Shown: one piece after another, positions 38,799-48,524 of the stretch
Numbering within the stretch: position 1 is the first letter of the stretch
Layout of the letters: each line of letters starts with the position of its first letter
Assembly: GCF_003952345.1 (NCBI RefSeq)
Contig: NZ_CP034433.1
Coordinates: 2,914,001 to 2,978,000 of the forward strand
Length of the DNA: 64,000 bases
Reading direction: 5' to 3'
Source of the DNA: Iodobacter ciconiae
GTDB taxonomy: Bacteria > Pseudomonadota > Gammaproteobacteria > Burkholderiales > Chitinibacteraceae
Position numbers and translations under genes: made by a program
The notes under the pieces: model-generated
What the model was told of the DNA's origin: nothing
The model's database searches: none
What the model saw: only the letters and a program-made list of their open reading frames with translations

Positions 38799-39839
38799 GT
38801 GATTAAATATTTAATTAAAATTGCTAGGAAGGGTGATTTAACATCCAACGAGCGACGCATAGGGCTAATTTCTGATTCATTAACTCAGGAGAGCCTTGCT
38901 CAGCAATTTAATTGTTCAATAATAACACCGCTCAACTACAAGCTTTTATTAAAATTACTCAAACCTGACTTTTTACTAGTAGAATCTGCCTGGCAAGGGC
39001 CAAATAACGCTTGGAAGTTTAAAATTGCGAGTTATCCAGACTACCCTCAGCGCAATAATCTGGCCCTACAGAAAGTAGTTACATACGCTCGGGATTTAGG
39101 TATTCCCTGTGTGTTTTGGAATAAAGAGGATGGTGTTCATTTTGAACGCTTTATTGAAAGTGCTAGGCTATTCGATCATATTTTTACTGTGGATGAAAAC
39201 TGTATTCCTCGCTACCGATCCATTGTGGGACCAGAGGTCAGTGTTAACACTCTGATGTTTCCCATTCAGCCATTAACTCATTGTTTTACTGGATTTAATT
39301 TTAAATATAACAGTGCAAACTTTGTGGGTAGCTATGGCCGCCATGTGCATAATCAACGGCGTTTTTGGCAAGATATGATGTTTAATGCCACACAAGAAAC
39401 AGGGCTTGGCTTAACCGTCATCGACCGTAATTCAGATCGTAAATCAGATAATTATCGCTATCCTGATTTAGCAGATATTGAAGTTAAAAACGCTATTAAG
39501 CATGGACAAACTGCTCAAATATATAAAGATTATTTAGTATCGCTAAACGTAAATACAATTGAAGATTCTGCAACCATGTATTCTCGCAGGCTAGTAGAAA
39601 TTTTAGCCTGTGGCGGTATTGCAGTTACTAATCCTAGCCCTGCTGTTGATCGCTATTTTAAAGATTACTGCCATATATTACATAATGCAGATGAAGCTAC
39701 CGAGCTATTTGCTCGCCTTAAATTTGGCCCATCATCTGATGATTTGGCACGGGCAGATGCAGGTGCTCAATACGTGCTTGCAACCCATACCTGGGCACAT
39801 CGATTAAATGAAATTACCCAAATAATCGGGTTGAAATGA
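38799..39839 (+). CDS. CgeB-like glycosyltransferase (stand-alone)
   Basis: 346 residues from GTG 38799. It parallels the central glycosyltransferase of the giant capsule protein: LLVESAWQGPNNAW here against LLFIESAWRGKDDQW there, VFWNKEDGVHFERFI against VFWNKEDPVHFETFL, and YSRRLVEILACGGIAVTNPSPAV against a matching C-terminal nucleotide-sugar region. It has the C-terminal half of a GT-B fold typical of the CgeB/DUF3880 group. Overlaps kpsC by four bases. Donor and acceptor are unknown. The start has no clear ribosome binding site. Confidence 0.75.
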   Translation: MIKYLIKIARKGDLTSNERRIGLISDSLTQESLAQQFNCSIITPLNYKLLLKLLKPDFLLVESAWQGPNNAWKFKIASYPDYPQRNNLALQKVVTYARDLGIPCVFWNKEDGVHFERFIESARLFDHIFTVDENCIPRYRSIVGPEVSVNTLMFPIQPLTHCFTGFNFKYNSANFVGSYGRHVHNQRRFWQDMMFNATQETGLGLTVIDRNSDRKSDNYRYPDLADIEVKNAIKHGQTAQIYKDYLVSLNVNTIEDSATMYSRRLVEILACGGIAVTNPSPAVDRYFKDYCHILHNADEATELFARLKFGPSSDDLARADAGAQYVLATHTWAHRLNEITQIIGLK

Positions 39840-41965
39840 ATAACCATCTAAATATAAATTCCTCTATTGCAATTAATGTATGGGGAGTTAAAAAGATACA
39901 AATATCAGCTTTAGATATTGGTCTTTTGCGAAATCGCCATTTAAGTTTATTTCTAGGCAAAAAACCATCAATTGCCCTGCCCTTTTTTAATCAAGCAGAC
40001 GCAATTCATATTGGCTGGGGCAGAAAACCCAGCGGGCTTCGTGCACAAAAACGTGCTGCACTTACTAATCAAACATATTGCTTACTGGAAGACGGTTTCT
40101 TACGCTCGTTTAACACCGGTGAGCATTGCCCGCCTCTGGCTTTGGTCTGTGATACGCAAGGCATTTACTACGATTGCACCGGCCCTTCAGCTTTGGAAAC
40201 GCTGCTTGATTCCAATCTTGATTTGCTGGCTGGCATTGCTGCAGATGTGGCACGGGCTAAGGCTTTGCTGCTGCAGCATCAGTTGAGTAAATATAATCAT
40301 GCACCGGTGCTGGATCAGGCTTTGCTGCGTAGCGATGATCGCCAGCGGGTGCTGGTGATTGATCAAACCGCCGGGGATATGAGCGTGGCTTTAGGCGGCG
40401 CGAGTGCGGCGAGTTTTAGCCAGATGCTAGCCGCAGCTTACGCGGATAATCCTGATGCTACGGTTTATGTAAAAACCCATCCCGAGGTTACGTCAGGGCG
40501 CAAGCAGGGTTATTTAAGCCATGTGCAAGATGACGCGCGCACGGTGGTTTTGCGCCAGGCGATTAATCCGCTGAGCCTTATTCAGCAGATGGATAAGGTG
40601 TATGTGGTGACATCCACCATGGGCTTTGAAGCTTTGCTGGCGGCCAAACCGGTTTGCGTGTTTGGTATGCCGTGGTATGCAGGCTGGGGCGCAACAGACG
40701 ACAGACAATCCTGTCCGCGCCGCACTCAACGCCGATCTGTGGATGAATTATTTGCCGCAGCATATTTTCACTACAGCCATTATTTAAACCCGGTGAATCA
40801 TCAGCGGGGCACTATTTTTGATGTGATTGACTGGCTGATTTTGCAGCGCAAAATGGCCAGCCAGTATTCAGGCCGCATGATCGCCGTGGGTTTCAGGCGC
40901 TGGAAGGCGGTAAATATCAAGCCGCTGTTATCGCTGCATAGCGGGCAGGTTATATTTGTAAAAGATGCAGCCCAGGCAGCGGCTTTGGGCCTGCAAGCGG
41001 CCGATTGCTTGGTTTTTTGGGGGCGGCAAGCGCCTAAGGGCGTGGCAGAGCTGGCGGCGGCATCTGGCACCCGGCTACTGCGTATGGAGGATGGCTTTGT
41101 ACGCTCGGTGGGGCTGGGCTCGGATTTAATCCGCCCGCTTTCCCTGGTGCTGGATAAGCAGGGAATTTATTTTGATCCCAGCCAGCCTTCTGCTTTGGAA
41201 AACATTTTAAATACCACGCAATTTTCTAACGAGGATTGCACACGCAGCCAGCATTTACGCCAGCTCATCACCCGGCATGGCATCAGTAAATATAATTTGG
41301 AGCCTTGCGAGACGGCCCAATGGCCAAACACCGGCCAGGAAGTTGTGCTGGTGCCGGGCCAGGTAGAAGACGATGCGTCAATTCGCTATGGCTGCAGCGA
41401 TGTTAAAACCAATCTGGGCCTGCTGCAGGCAGCCAGAGCAGCGCATCCCGATGCATTTATTGTCTATAAACCGCATCCGGATGTGATGTCCGGCAACCGG
41501 GCGGGCAAGCTGGCGCTGGCTCAGGCACTGCAATTTGCCAATTTGGTAGAGGCCAGGCTATCGGTGGTCAGCTGCATTGATGCCTGCGATGTGGTGCACA
41601 CCATGACATCCCTTACCGGCTTTGATGCGCTGCTGCGCCATAAGCGGGTGGTGGTCTATGGCCAGCCGTTTTACGCGGGCTGGGGGCTTACCGAAGATGT
41701 ATTAAATGAGGGTGCAAGCTTTGCCCGCCGCTCCCGGCCATTATCGCTGGATGAGCTGGTAGCGGGCACTTTATTGCATTACCCGCTGTATTGGGATTGG
41801 TCTTTAAAAGGCTATACCAGCTGCGAGGCGGTATTACAGCAAATTATTAAAACCCGCAATACGCTGGAAAAACAAAATGGTTTGGAAAAACTGCGGGTTG
41901 GCTTTATGCGCCGCCAATTACGCAAATTAAATATATTAGCTAAAGCTTGGATTTTTAAATCATGA
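39836..41965 (+). CDS. kpsC: Capsule β-Kdo linker glycosyltransferase KpsC (dual module)
   Basis: Extends the poly-Kdo linker on phosphatidylglycerol that anchors group 2 capsules, 709 residues. An internal duplication is visible: LLEDGFLRSFNTGEHCPPL against RMEDGFVRSVGLGSDLIRPL, TSTMGFEALLAAKPV against TSLTGFDALLRHKRV, and MPWYAGWGATDD against QPFYAGWGLTED, the two Kdo-transferase modules known for KpsC. The first 240 bases are AT-rich like the preceding genes; the rest is GC-rich, suggesting a junction within the gene. Overlaps the preceding glycosyltransferase and kpsS by four bases each. Confidence 0.95.
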   Translation: MNNHLNINSSIAINVWGVKKIQISALDIGLLRNRHLSLFLGKKPSIALPFFNQADAIHIGWGRKPSGLRAQKRAALTNQTYCLLEDGFLRSFNTGEHCPPLALVCDTQGIYYDCTGPSALETLLDSNLDLLAGIAADVARAKALLLQHQLSKYNHAPVLDQALLRSDDRQRVLVIDQTAGDMSVALGGASAASFSQMLAAAYADNPDATVYVKTHPEVTSGRKQGYLSHVQDDARTVVLRQAINPLSLIQQMDKVYVVTSTMGFEALLAAKPVCVFGMPWYAGWGATDDRQSCPRRTQRRSVDELFAAAYFHYSHYLNPVNHQRGTIFDVIDWLILQRKMASQYSGRMIAVGFRRWKAVNIKPLLSLHSGQVIFVKDAAQAAALGLQAADCLVFWGRQAPKGVAELAAASGTRLLRMEDGFVRSVGLGSDLIRPLSLVLDKQGIYFDPSQPSALENILNTTQFSNEDCTRSQHLRQLITRHGISKYNLEPCETAQWPNTGQEVVLVPGQVEDDASIRYGCSDVKTNLGLLQAARAAHPDAFIVYKPHPDVMSGNRAGKLALAQALQFANLVEARLSVVSCIDACDVVHTMTSLTGFDALLRHKRVVVYGQPFYAGWGLTEDVLNEGASFARRSRPLSLDELVAGTLLHYPLYWDWSLKGYTSCEAVLQQIIKTRNTLEKQNGLEKLRVGFMRRQLRKLNILAKAWIFKS

Positions 41966-43419
41966 TTAACGAAGGTATTCAGGCCTTTGCCGGAAAACGC
42001 GTACTGCTATTGCAAGGGCCGGTTTCTACTTTTTTTGCACGCCTGGCAAAAGATTTGCGCAATACGGGTGCAGAAGTTTTTAAAGTTAATTTTAATGCCG
42101 GTGACTGGTTTTTTTATCCGCGTAATGCCATTAATTATCAAGGCACCATGGCAGAATGGCCAGCCTATTTTGAGGCCCTGATTCAGCGCCTTAATATTGA
42201 TGCCATTTTATTATTTGGCGATTGCCGGCAAATTCATCAGGATGCGCATGCAATTGCTGATAAACATGGCCTGGAAATCGGTGTATTCGAAGAAGGCTAT
42301 GTGCGGCCGGATTACATTACTCTGGAGCGCTTTGGCGTAAATGCTTACTCGCAATTATCCCGCGAGCCAGTGCATTATCAGGAAAAAACACTGGTTCCCA
42401 AAAGATACCCTGTGGGCAATGCTTACTGGGCCATGATTTGGTATGGGTTCTGGTATGGCAGCATTGCGGCCCTGGGCAAAATTTTCTTCAGGCATTATCA
42501 GCATCACCGCCCTTTATCACTGCTTGAGCTTTTTCCGTGGATACGCTCGGCAAGGCGTAAACAGTGGTATCGCTGGGCTGAACGCGGCATTCAAAAAAAG
42601 CTGATCCGCCAATGGAATAAACAATTCTTTTTAGCGCCTTTGCAGGTGTTTAATGATTCGCAAATCAGAGTGCATGCCGATTTTGATGGTGTAGAGCACT
42701 TTATTGAAAGCACGCTGCTCTCTTTTGCCCGGCATGCGCCCAAAGACACGCTACTTGTTTTTAAGCATCACCCAATGGACAGAGGCTACCGGGATTACAC
42801 CGGGCTGATCACAAAGCTGGCCCGCCAAGCCAATGTGGCAACGCGGGTGCTGTATATCCATGATCAGCATTTACCTACGCTGCTTAATCATGTGCGCGGC
42901 GTGGTGGTAGTAAATAGCACGGTGGGCTTATCCGCGCTGCACCATGGCGCGCCCACTATCGCCTGTGGTAATGCAATGTATGATATTGCCGGCCTTACTT
43001 ATCAGAACGGGCTGGATCGATTCTGGCAGGCCGCACCCGATTCCAGGCCTGATAATGGCTTGTATCAGCGTTTTAGAGATCATCTGGTAGCAAAAACCCA
43101 GCTTAATGGCAGTTTTTATAAGCCGCTAACACAAAAGGATTCATGCTGCGGGCTGATCTGGAATACGCACTCCCCCAAGGTGACACCTGTTCCAACTCCA
43201 GCTCCAAGCCCCACTCCAACACCTCCTCCAGGTGTTACGCCTTCTCCAAGCCCGAGCCCTGCAAACAGCACCCGGCCCAGAAGCCGTACGCTTGTGCTCA
43301 ACAAATCTGTATCACCAATCAAAACCGGCCTCCCCCCGGTTGGCCAGGGTGAAAATGCATTCAGGCATAGCTTTATTACTTCTATTTTTGCCATCATGCA
43401 CAGCATATTAATGCTGTAA
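41962..43419 (+). CDS. kpsS: Capsule β-Kdo linker transferase KpsS with unusual Pro-rich tail
   Basis: Adds the first β-Kdo to the lipid acceptor of the capsule. 485 residues, longer than the usual roughly 390-420. The conserved part runs from KRVLLLQGPVSTFFARLAKDL through GVFEEGYVRPDYITLERFG, VFKHHPMDRGYRDY and VVNSTVGLSALHHGAPTIACG to about residue 385 (AKTQLNGSFYKPL). Beyond it is a Pro/Ser/Thr stretch (about 408-435, encoded near 43185-43265) and an unrelated short tail. The extension may be a fusion to a slipped low-complexity repeat or an out-of-frame read-on. Last gene of the capsule operon. Confidence 0.92.
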   Translation: MINEGIQAFAGKRVLLLQGPVSTFFARLAKDLRNTGAEVFKVNFNAGDWFFYPRNAINYQGTMAEWPAYFEALIQRLNIDAILLFGDCRQIHQDAHAIADKHGLEIGVFEEGYVRPDYITLERFGVNAYSQLSREPVHYQEKTLVPKRYPVGNAYWAMIWYGFWYGSIAALGKIFFRHYQHHRPLSLLELFPWIRSARRKQWYRWAERGIQKKLIRQWNKQFFLAPLQVFNDSQIRVHADFDGVEHFIESTLLSFARHAPKDTLLVFKHHPMDRGYRDYTGLITKLARQANVATRVLYIHDQHLPTLLNHVRGVVVVNSTVGLSALHHGAPTIACGNAMYDIAGLTYQNGLDRFWQAAPDSRPDNGLYQRFRDHLVAKTQLNGSFYKPLTQKDSCCGLIWNTHSPKVTPVPTPAPSPTPTPPPGVTPSPSPSPANSTRPRSRTLVLNKSVSPIKTGLPPVGQGENAFRHSFITSIFAIMHSILML

Positions 43420-43960
43420 ATTCACCAGGCCTCCTGCCACCATCTGCCAATACAGCTACCCGGTGCTGCACGGGCAGCAGGCAGGCTTTGGGCAAGGCTT
43501 GCTTGCCAGAAGCAAGAATTCACGGCCGTTGTCATATTGCAGCAATTAAATGGTCATCTTTTTTTAATCTTCACCGCTTACAATTTTCCTATTAGCTTAC
43601 ATCAGCAGCATTTTTCAAGCCTGCTTGGTTCAGTGTTTTTCAGCCTACACTGCCGACAGCAAATGGCAGCCATACCCGATGACTCGTTTAAGGGCGGTGG
43701 CGGTCAGCGATGTTTAAAAAAATAATCAGGATAAAACCCGATTAAAAATCCACATTTGCAATTTTTTTGACCTAATATGTAAAAACCAGTTAAGCCTGTA
43801 AATAAAAAAAACACTACTCAGCGAAAGAAAGCTGAATAAAAAACAGCTTTTACAAAAGAAACAAGGCTAACTTTTAACCCAACAAGCATGATAAATAACC
43901 TGGCTATAGGCATCTTTGCATAGCGGCTTTCGGCTGGGTAGAAAATACGCAGAGGAATAT
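43420..43960. other. Intergenic region after the capsule operon
   Basis: About 540 bases with no convincing gene. GC-rich, hairpin-prone sequence near 43430-43530 (CCTGCC and GGCAGG elements, GGCAAGGCTTGCTTGCC) may end capsule transcription, though no T run is present. The rest becomes AT-rich and should contain the promoter for the following outer-membrane protein gene. A 62-codon frame at 43537-43725 has no ribosome binding site or recognisable content. Confidence 0.4.
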
Positions 43961-44446
43961 ATGCGCCAACTTATGCCAATTGCATTGCTACTATGTATTC
44001 TTAATCAAACTGTGTTTGCCGATACGGCAATGACCATAGCGGGCCTTTCCAAGCACTTTGGCTGCAAAAAGAAAAAAAACAACTCTTGCGATTACAATGA
44101 AATTAATCCCGGCCTGGGGATAGAGTGGTCAAACAAAACACAGGATTGGGGCAGGCCCTTTGTGCGGGCAGGCATTTATAAGGATTCATATTCTGATACA
44201 GCGATATATGCCACAGCAGGCTTGCGCCAGGATTGGCCAATTAATGATTCATTCAGAGCTGGCCTGGGCTTAATGGCAGGCTATTTAAATAGCAGCCATC
44301 AGAATGGAGCACTTGTTTTTCCTTTTATTTATACCAGTTATAAAGATATTTCCCTCGAATTAGGCTATATACCCGATGCCACAGCATTTAATAGCAAAAA
44401 CAAATCCAAAAGCATTGCCGCTTTACAATTACGTTGGGATTTTTAA
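43961..44446 (+). CDS. Small predicted outer-membrane β-barrel protein
   Basis: 161 residues from ATG 43961, preceded by AGAGGA; an upstream in-frame start at 43916 is not used here. A signal peptide (MRQLMPIALLLCILNQTVFA) precedes a mature part of alternating hydrophobic residues with aromatic girdles (PGLGIEWSNK, RPFVRAGIYKDS, TAIYATAGLRQDW, AGLGLMAGYLNS, FIYTSYKDISLELGYIP) ending in the terminal phenylalanine typical of outer-membrane barrels (LQLRWDF). Size suits an eight-stranded barrel. It has the feel of lipid A-modifying or small porin-like proteins, but no catalytic motif was recognised. Function unknown. Confidence 0.65.
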   Translation: MRQLMPIALLLCILNQTVFADTAMTIAGLSKHFGCKKKKNNSCDYNEINPGLGIEWSNKTQDWGRPFVRAGIYKDSYSDTAIYATAGLRQDWPINDSFRAGLGLMAGYLNSSHQNGALVFPFIYTSYKDISLELGYIPDATAFNSKNKSKSIAALQLRWDF

Positions 44447-44570
44447 AAATCCGTCTTATTTAAAAGCAATACAGATTTAAATTGCCAGCCCAAATCTTTT
44501 AACCAAAAACCCGCACACATAGCAGGTTTTTACCTGCGCGAAAATAACAAAGCATCGTTAACAAAAACGC

Positions 44571-44595
44571 AAAAAAACCCGGCATGCCGGGCTTT
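44571..44595 (-). terminator. Terminator of ychF
   Basis: GC-rich palindrome CCCGGCATGCCGGG (44578-44591) followed on the minus strand by seven T (44571-44577), about 45 bases after the ychF stop. Confidence 0.85.
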
Positions 44596-44635
44596 CTGTA
44601 TTCAAAAATCTGTTTTATTAATTACTAATCGGGCT

Positions 44636-45727
44636 TTAAACATTAAATAAGAAATTTAATACATCGCCATCTTTCACTACGTATTCTTTACCCTCTGCAC
44701 GCATTTTGCCGGCTTCTTTTGCGCCCTGCTCACCTTTGTATTGAATGAAATCGTCAAAAGCAATAGTTTGGGCTCGAATAAAGCCGCGCTCGAAGTCGGT
44801 ATGGATCACACCTGCGGCTTGCGGGCCGGTATCACCCTTGTGAATCGTCCAGGCGCGTACTTCTTTTACCCCAGCGGTAAAGTAGGTTTGCAGGCCAAGT
44901 AAATCGTAGCCAACACGAATCAGGCGATTTAAGCCTGGCTCTTCCAGGCCCAGCTCGGCAAGAAATTCCTGCTTGTCAGCATCATCCAGCTCGGCAATTT
45001 CGGCCTCGATAGCGGCACACACAGCCACAACAGGCGCACCTTCAGCAACAGCATGGGCAACCAGACGATCAAGCAGCGGGTTATTTTTAAAGCCATCTTC
45101 GGCCACATTAGCCACATACATGGCAGGCTTGATGGTCATCAGGCAAAGTGATTTAATCACCTGCTTTTCATCATCAGACAGCCCTGCAGAGCGGGCAGGC
45201 TTGCCTTCATTCAAAATAGGCAACAGCTTTTCCAGCACAGCCACAACCTGAATGGCTTCTTTATCACCAGCCCGGGCTTTTTTGCTATCGCGGGTAAATA
45301 CTTTTTCTGCGGTGGCCATATCCGCCAGTGCCAGCTCGATACCGATGGTTTCGATATCGGCGATCGGGTCTACCTTGCCATTAACATGAATGACGTTATC
45401 GTCTTCAAAACAGCGCACCACATTCACAATCGCATCTGTTTCGCGGATGTTAGCGAGGAACTTGTTACCCAGGCCTTCACCTTTGGAAGCGCCTGCAACC
45501 AGGCCGGCGATATCTACAAACTCTACAATTGCCGGCTGGATTTTTTGCGGTTTCACAATGGCCGATAACTGCGCCAGGCGTGCATCCGGCACTTCAACGA
45601 TGCCGACATTGGGCTCGATAGTGCAAAAAGGATAGTTTTCAGCCGCAATACCGGCCTTGGTCAGTGCATTAAACAGGGTCGATTTACCAACATTAGGCAG
45701 GCCAACAATGCCGCATTTGAGACTCAT
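44636..45727 (-). CDS. ychF: Redox-regulated ATPase/GTPase YchF (Obg family)
   Basis: Universally conserved P-loop NTPase that binds ribosomes and prefers ATP, 363 residues from ATG 45727 ([20 protein letters not shown]), after AGGATG. Motifs: P-loop GLPNVGKS (about 8-15), [37 protein letters not shown], and the C-terminal TGS domain with [14 protein letters not shown] sequence and [17 protein letters not shown]. An in-frame start six codons earlier (45745) has no advantage. Stand-alone gene with its own terminator. Confidence 0.97.
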   Translation of the reverse strand: MSLKCGIVGLPNVGKSTLFNALTKAGIAAENYPFCTIEPNVGIVEVPDARLAQLSAIVKPQKIQPAIVEFVDIAGLVAGASKGEGLGNKFLANIRETDAIVNVVRCFEDDNVIHVNGKVDPIADIETIGIELALADMATAEKVFTRDSKKARAGDKEAIQVVAVLEKLLPILNEGKPARSAGLSDDEKQVIKSLCLMTIKPAMYVANVAEDGFKNNPLLDRLVAHAVAEGAPVVAVCAAIEAEIAELDDADKQEFLAELGLEEPGLNRLIRVGYDLLGLQTYFTAGVKEVRAWTIHKGDTGPQAAGVIHTDFERGFIRAQTIAFDDFIQYKGEQGAKEAGKMRAEGKEYVVKDGDVLNFLFNV

Positions 45728-45845
45728 ATCATCCTTTCGCCGCAAACTGCGGCCTACATATACTTAAAAGTGAGATTTTACCCCATTGTGAACATCACCG
45801 CTCCCACCCTGCACAAATCCCATTGGCAAAAGAGGGGGAATTGCT

Positions 45846-45908
45846 CGTGCACAGAGGAAAACCTGGATCTTTCTCTGTGTCCTCCGTGCTCTCTGTGGTT
45901 CGAGATTT
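45846..45908. repeat. Short intergenic repeat rich in CTCTGTG
   Basis: Upstream of the pseudouridine synthase gene, GTGCACAGAGGAAA (45848-45861) is followed by TTTCTCTGTGTCCTCCGTG and CTCTCTGTGGTTCGAG (to about 45905). The same CTCTGTG words occur in a larger inverted arrangement at 63712-63870. Looks like a dispersed non-coding repeat family; function unknown. Confidence 0.5.
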
Positions 45909-46010
45909 GGGTTTCTGCATGAGCATCACCCGTCCTCCACAATGCTAAGGTTTCTTTCCCTGCCCACGCCCCGTAAACTGCAGCTCCTTTGCTTTTTTAT
46001 TGCCCAGCCC

Positions 46011-46919
46011 ATGAGTAAGCGCCGTACTTCCCCCCTGCCGCACCGCGATGGCATTGCCCCGAGCTTTTTGCAGCTGCCTGCCGGGCAATGGCCTGATTTG
46101 CTGACGTTTTTAATCACACGCTTTCCGCATATGCCGGCCGAGATTTTGCGTGGCCGTTTAGAGCGCGGCGAGATTGTTGATCATCAGGGCGAAGTATTAA
46201 ATGTTGCAAGTAGCTACCAGCCTAATGGGCGCATCTGGTATTACCGTGAAGTGCCTGAAGAAACGCCGGTGCCGTTTAGCGAACACATTATTTATCAGGA
46301 TGAGCGACTCTTGGTAGCAGATAAACCGCATTTTCTGGCCTGCATTCCGGCCGGGCGTTATTTGCAGGAAACACTGCTCACCCGACTACGTAAGTCGCTG
46401 GGCGCGCCCGACATTGCACCTATTCATCGCTTAGACAGAGAAACCGCAGGCATTATGTTGTTCAGCCTAGATCCGGCCTGCCGCTCTGGCTACCATGCGC
46501 TGTTTTCAGAGCGGGATGTGGCCAAGGAATACGAAGCGATCGCGCCTTTTCGGGCAGACTTAGAGCTACCCCGCGTGCACCGCAGTTTTATGCAGGAGCA
46601 AGCGGGCATGTTTACCATGGAAGAAGCCCCTGGCGAGCCCAATAGCGAAACCTATATCGAGCTGATCGAGCAGCGTGGCGCCTGGGCACGTTATCGCCTC
46701 AAGCCGCACACCGGCAAAAAGCACCAGCTGCGCACCCATTTAAGCGCGCTGGGCGTGCCGATTTTAAATGATCCCTGGTATCCGAAATTGCTGCCTGAAA
46801 AAGGCGACGACTTCAGCCGCCCGTTGCAATTACTAGCCAGAGCGATTGAATTTGTTGATCCGTTCACGGGTGAAAACAGACACTTTGAAAGCCAGCGAAA
46901 GCTCAGCTGGCCTGAGTAA
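46011..46919 (+). CDS. RluA-family pseudouridine synthase
   Basis: Isomerises uridine to pseudouridine in structured RNA. 302 residues from ATG 46011 (MSKRRTSPLPHRDGIAPSF); an upstream in-frame ATG at 45942 overlaps the repeat-like DNA and is less likely. An S4-like N-terminal region (ILRGRLERGEIVDHQG) precedes the catalytic core with HRLDRETAGIML (catalytic Asp) and LKPHTGKKHQLRTHLSALG. Target RNA and position are not predictable from sequence. Convergent with glmU. Confidence 0.9.
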   Translation: MSKRRTSPLPHRDGIAPSFLQLPAGQWPDLLTFLITRFPHMPAEILRGRLERGEIVDHQGEVLNVASSYQPNGRIWYYREVPEETPVPFSEHIIYQDERLLVADKPHFLACIPAGRYLQETLLTRLRKSLGAPDIAPIHRLDRETAGIMLFSLDPACRSGYHALFSERDVAKEYEAIAPFRADLELPRVHRSFMQEQAGMFTMEEAPGEPNSETYIELIEQRGAWARYRLKPHTGKKHQLRTHLSALGVPILNDPWYPKLLPEKGDDFSRPLQLLARAIEFVDPFTGENRHFESQRKLSWPE

Positions 46920-46989
46920 AAATGTAACGCGGGCACGTTTTTGTGCCCACGCACAATATTCATCACATCAACATTGCGCGCCCCACACC

Positions 46990-48357
46990 TTACTTCTTAA
47001 CCGGGCGCTGCCAGCCGTAAATCGTCACCTGCCTGGCACGCGCTACGGTCAGCTCGCCAGCCGGTGCGTTTTTGCCGATCACCGAGCCTGCGCCGGTAGT
47101 TGCGCCTTCACCGATGGTAACAGGTGCAACCAGCACATTATTCGAACCAATACGCACTTCGTCTTCGATTATGGTACGGAATTTATTCACGCCATCGTAA
47201 TTGGCTGTAATCGTGCCAGCGCCCACATTCACCTTGCTGCCCATGGTGGTGTCACCGATATAGCTCAGATGATTTACTTTGGAGCCTCTGCCGATAGTAG
47301 CTTTTTTGATTTCAACAAAATTGCCGATATGCACATCATCAGCCAGCTCGGCACCGGGGCGCAGACGGGCAAACGGGCCGATCAGATTGCCCTTACCAAC
47401 CACGGCGTCTTCCAGGTGGCTAAAGGGGTGAATCACCGAATCATCTGCAATGCTGACGTTCTTTAAAACACAATTTGCACCGATTTTTACATTGTTCCCA
47501 AGAATAACTTCACCTTCGAACACGCAGTTCACATCGATCACCACATCCATGCCATGACGCAGCGTGCCGCGTACATCGATGCGCGCCGGATCAATCAGGC
47601 TAACACCCGCCAGCAACAGCGCCTGGGCGATTTTTGCCTGGTGAATGCGCTCCAGCTGGGCCAGTTGCACCTTATTATTGATGCCTTCAGCTTCCCAGTG
47701 ATCCTGCGGGTGCACGGTGGCAATCTCAACGCCATCACGCACCGCCAGAGCGATCAGATCGGTAGCGTAATATTCGCCCTGCGCATTATCGTTTTTAAGC
47801 TCGGAGAGCCAGCCTGCTAATTTTGCCGTTGGCAGCGCCAGAATACCGGTATTCATTTCCGTAATCGCCGCCTGCTCTGGGCTGGCGTCTTTTTGCTCAA
47901 CAATGTGGGTGACCTTGCCATCCGCATCGCGAACAATGCGGCCATAGCCCGTGGCATCGTCCAGAATATCCGTCAGGATCCCCAGCTTGCCTTGGCTGCT
48001 GGCTTGTAATAAGGCTTGCAGCGTAGCCAGGCGAGTTAATGGCACATCACCGTATAACATCAGCGTGGTGTCGCTTTGCAAATGCGGCAATGCCTGCGCC
48101 AGTGCGTGACCGGTTCCCAGCTGCTCGGCCTGATGTGCCCAGGCCAGATCGGTACTGCCCAGCAATGCTTCCTGCACCTGCTGGCCACCATGGCCGTACA
48201 CCACCACCAGCTTGCCCGGCTTTAATTGCCTTGCTGTATCCAGCACATGCCCCAGCAGCGGTTTGCCCGCCAGGCGATGCAAAACTTTAGGCATTTTGGA
48301 ATACATACGCTTGCCCTGACCGGCAGCGAGAACAACAACATCAAGCAAAGCACTCAT
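46990..48357 (-). CDS. glmU: Bifunctional GlmU (GlcNAc-1-P uridyltransferase / GlcN-1-P acetyltransferase)
   Basis: Makes UDP-GlcNAc, the precursor of peptidoglycan, lipid A and, here, of the capsule ManNAcA branch. 455 residues, standard length. N-terminal uridyltransferase ([38 protein letters not shown]) and C-terminal left-handed β-helix acetyltransferase ([42 protein letters not shown]). In related genomes glmU commonly follows atpC; here a decayed Fic gene lies between them. Confidence 0.97.
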   Translation of the reverse strand: MSALLDVVVLAAGQGKRMYSKMPKVLHRLAGKPLLGHVLDTARQLKPGKLVVVYGHGGQQVQEALLGSTDLAWAHQAEQLGTGHALAQALPHLQSDTTLMLYGDVPLTRLATLQALLQASSQGKLGILTDILDDATGYGRIVRDADGKVTHIVEQKDASPEQAAITEMNTGILALPTAKLAGWLSELKNDNAQGEYYATDLIALAVRDGVEIATVHPQDHWEAEGINNKVQLAQLERIHQAKIAQALLLAGVSLIDPARIDVRGTLRHGMDVVIDVNCVFEGEVILGNNVKIGANCVLKNVSIADDSVIHPFSHLEDAVVGKGNLIGPFARLRPGAELADDVHIGNFVEIKKATIGRGSKVNHLSYIGDTTMGSKVNVGAGTITANYDGVNKFRTIIEDEVRIGSNNVLVAPVTIGEGATTGAGSVIGKNAPAGELTVARARQVTIYGWQRPVKK

Positions 48358-48524
48358 GCGACAAAATCCGGTAGGCGAAAAGACATCATTTTAATCCTTT
48401 TTGCACTGCAAACTGGCGGCAAAATGTAATGTGAAAGCTTTAGGGAGGGTGAAACCCCATATGTGCTAACCAATTTGCTTTACCTTAGCAAACAGCGAAC
48501 GATACATCTCCAGCACTACCGCCC

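Noticed and set aside
43537..43725. 62-codon frame after the capsule operon
   Set aside because: No ribosome binding site, ends in a Gly/Lys low-complexity stretch, no recognisable domain.
46925..46960. GGGCAC/GTGCCC hairpin after glmU, considered as a terminator
   Set aside because: Only six pairs, and no T run on either strand.
46846..47466. 206-codon plus-strand frame opposite the end of glmU
   Set aside because: Lies antisense to the conserved glmU C-terminal domain and the pseudouridine synthase end; no family resemblance.
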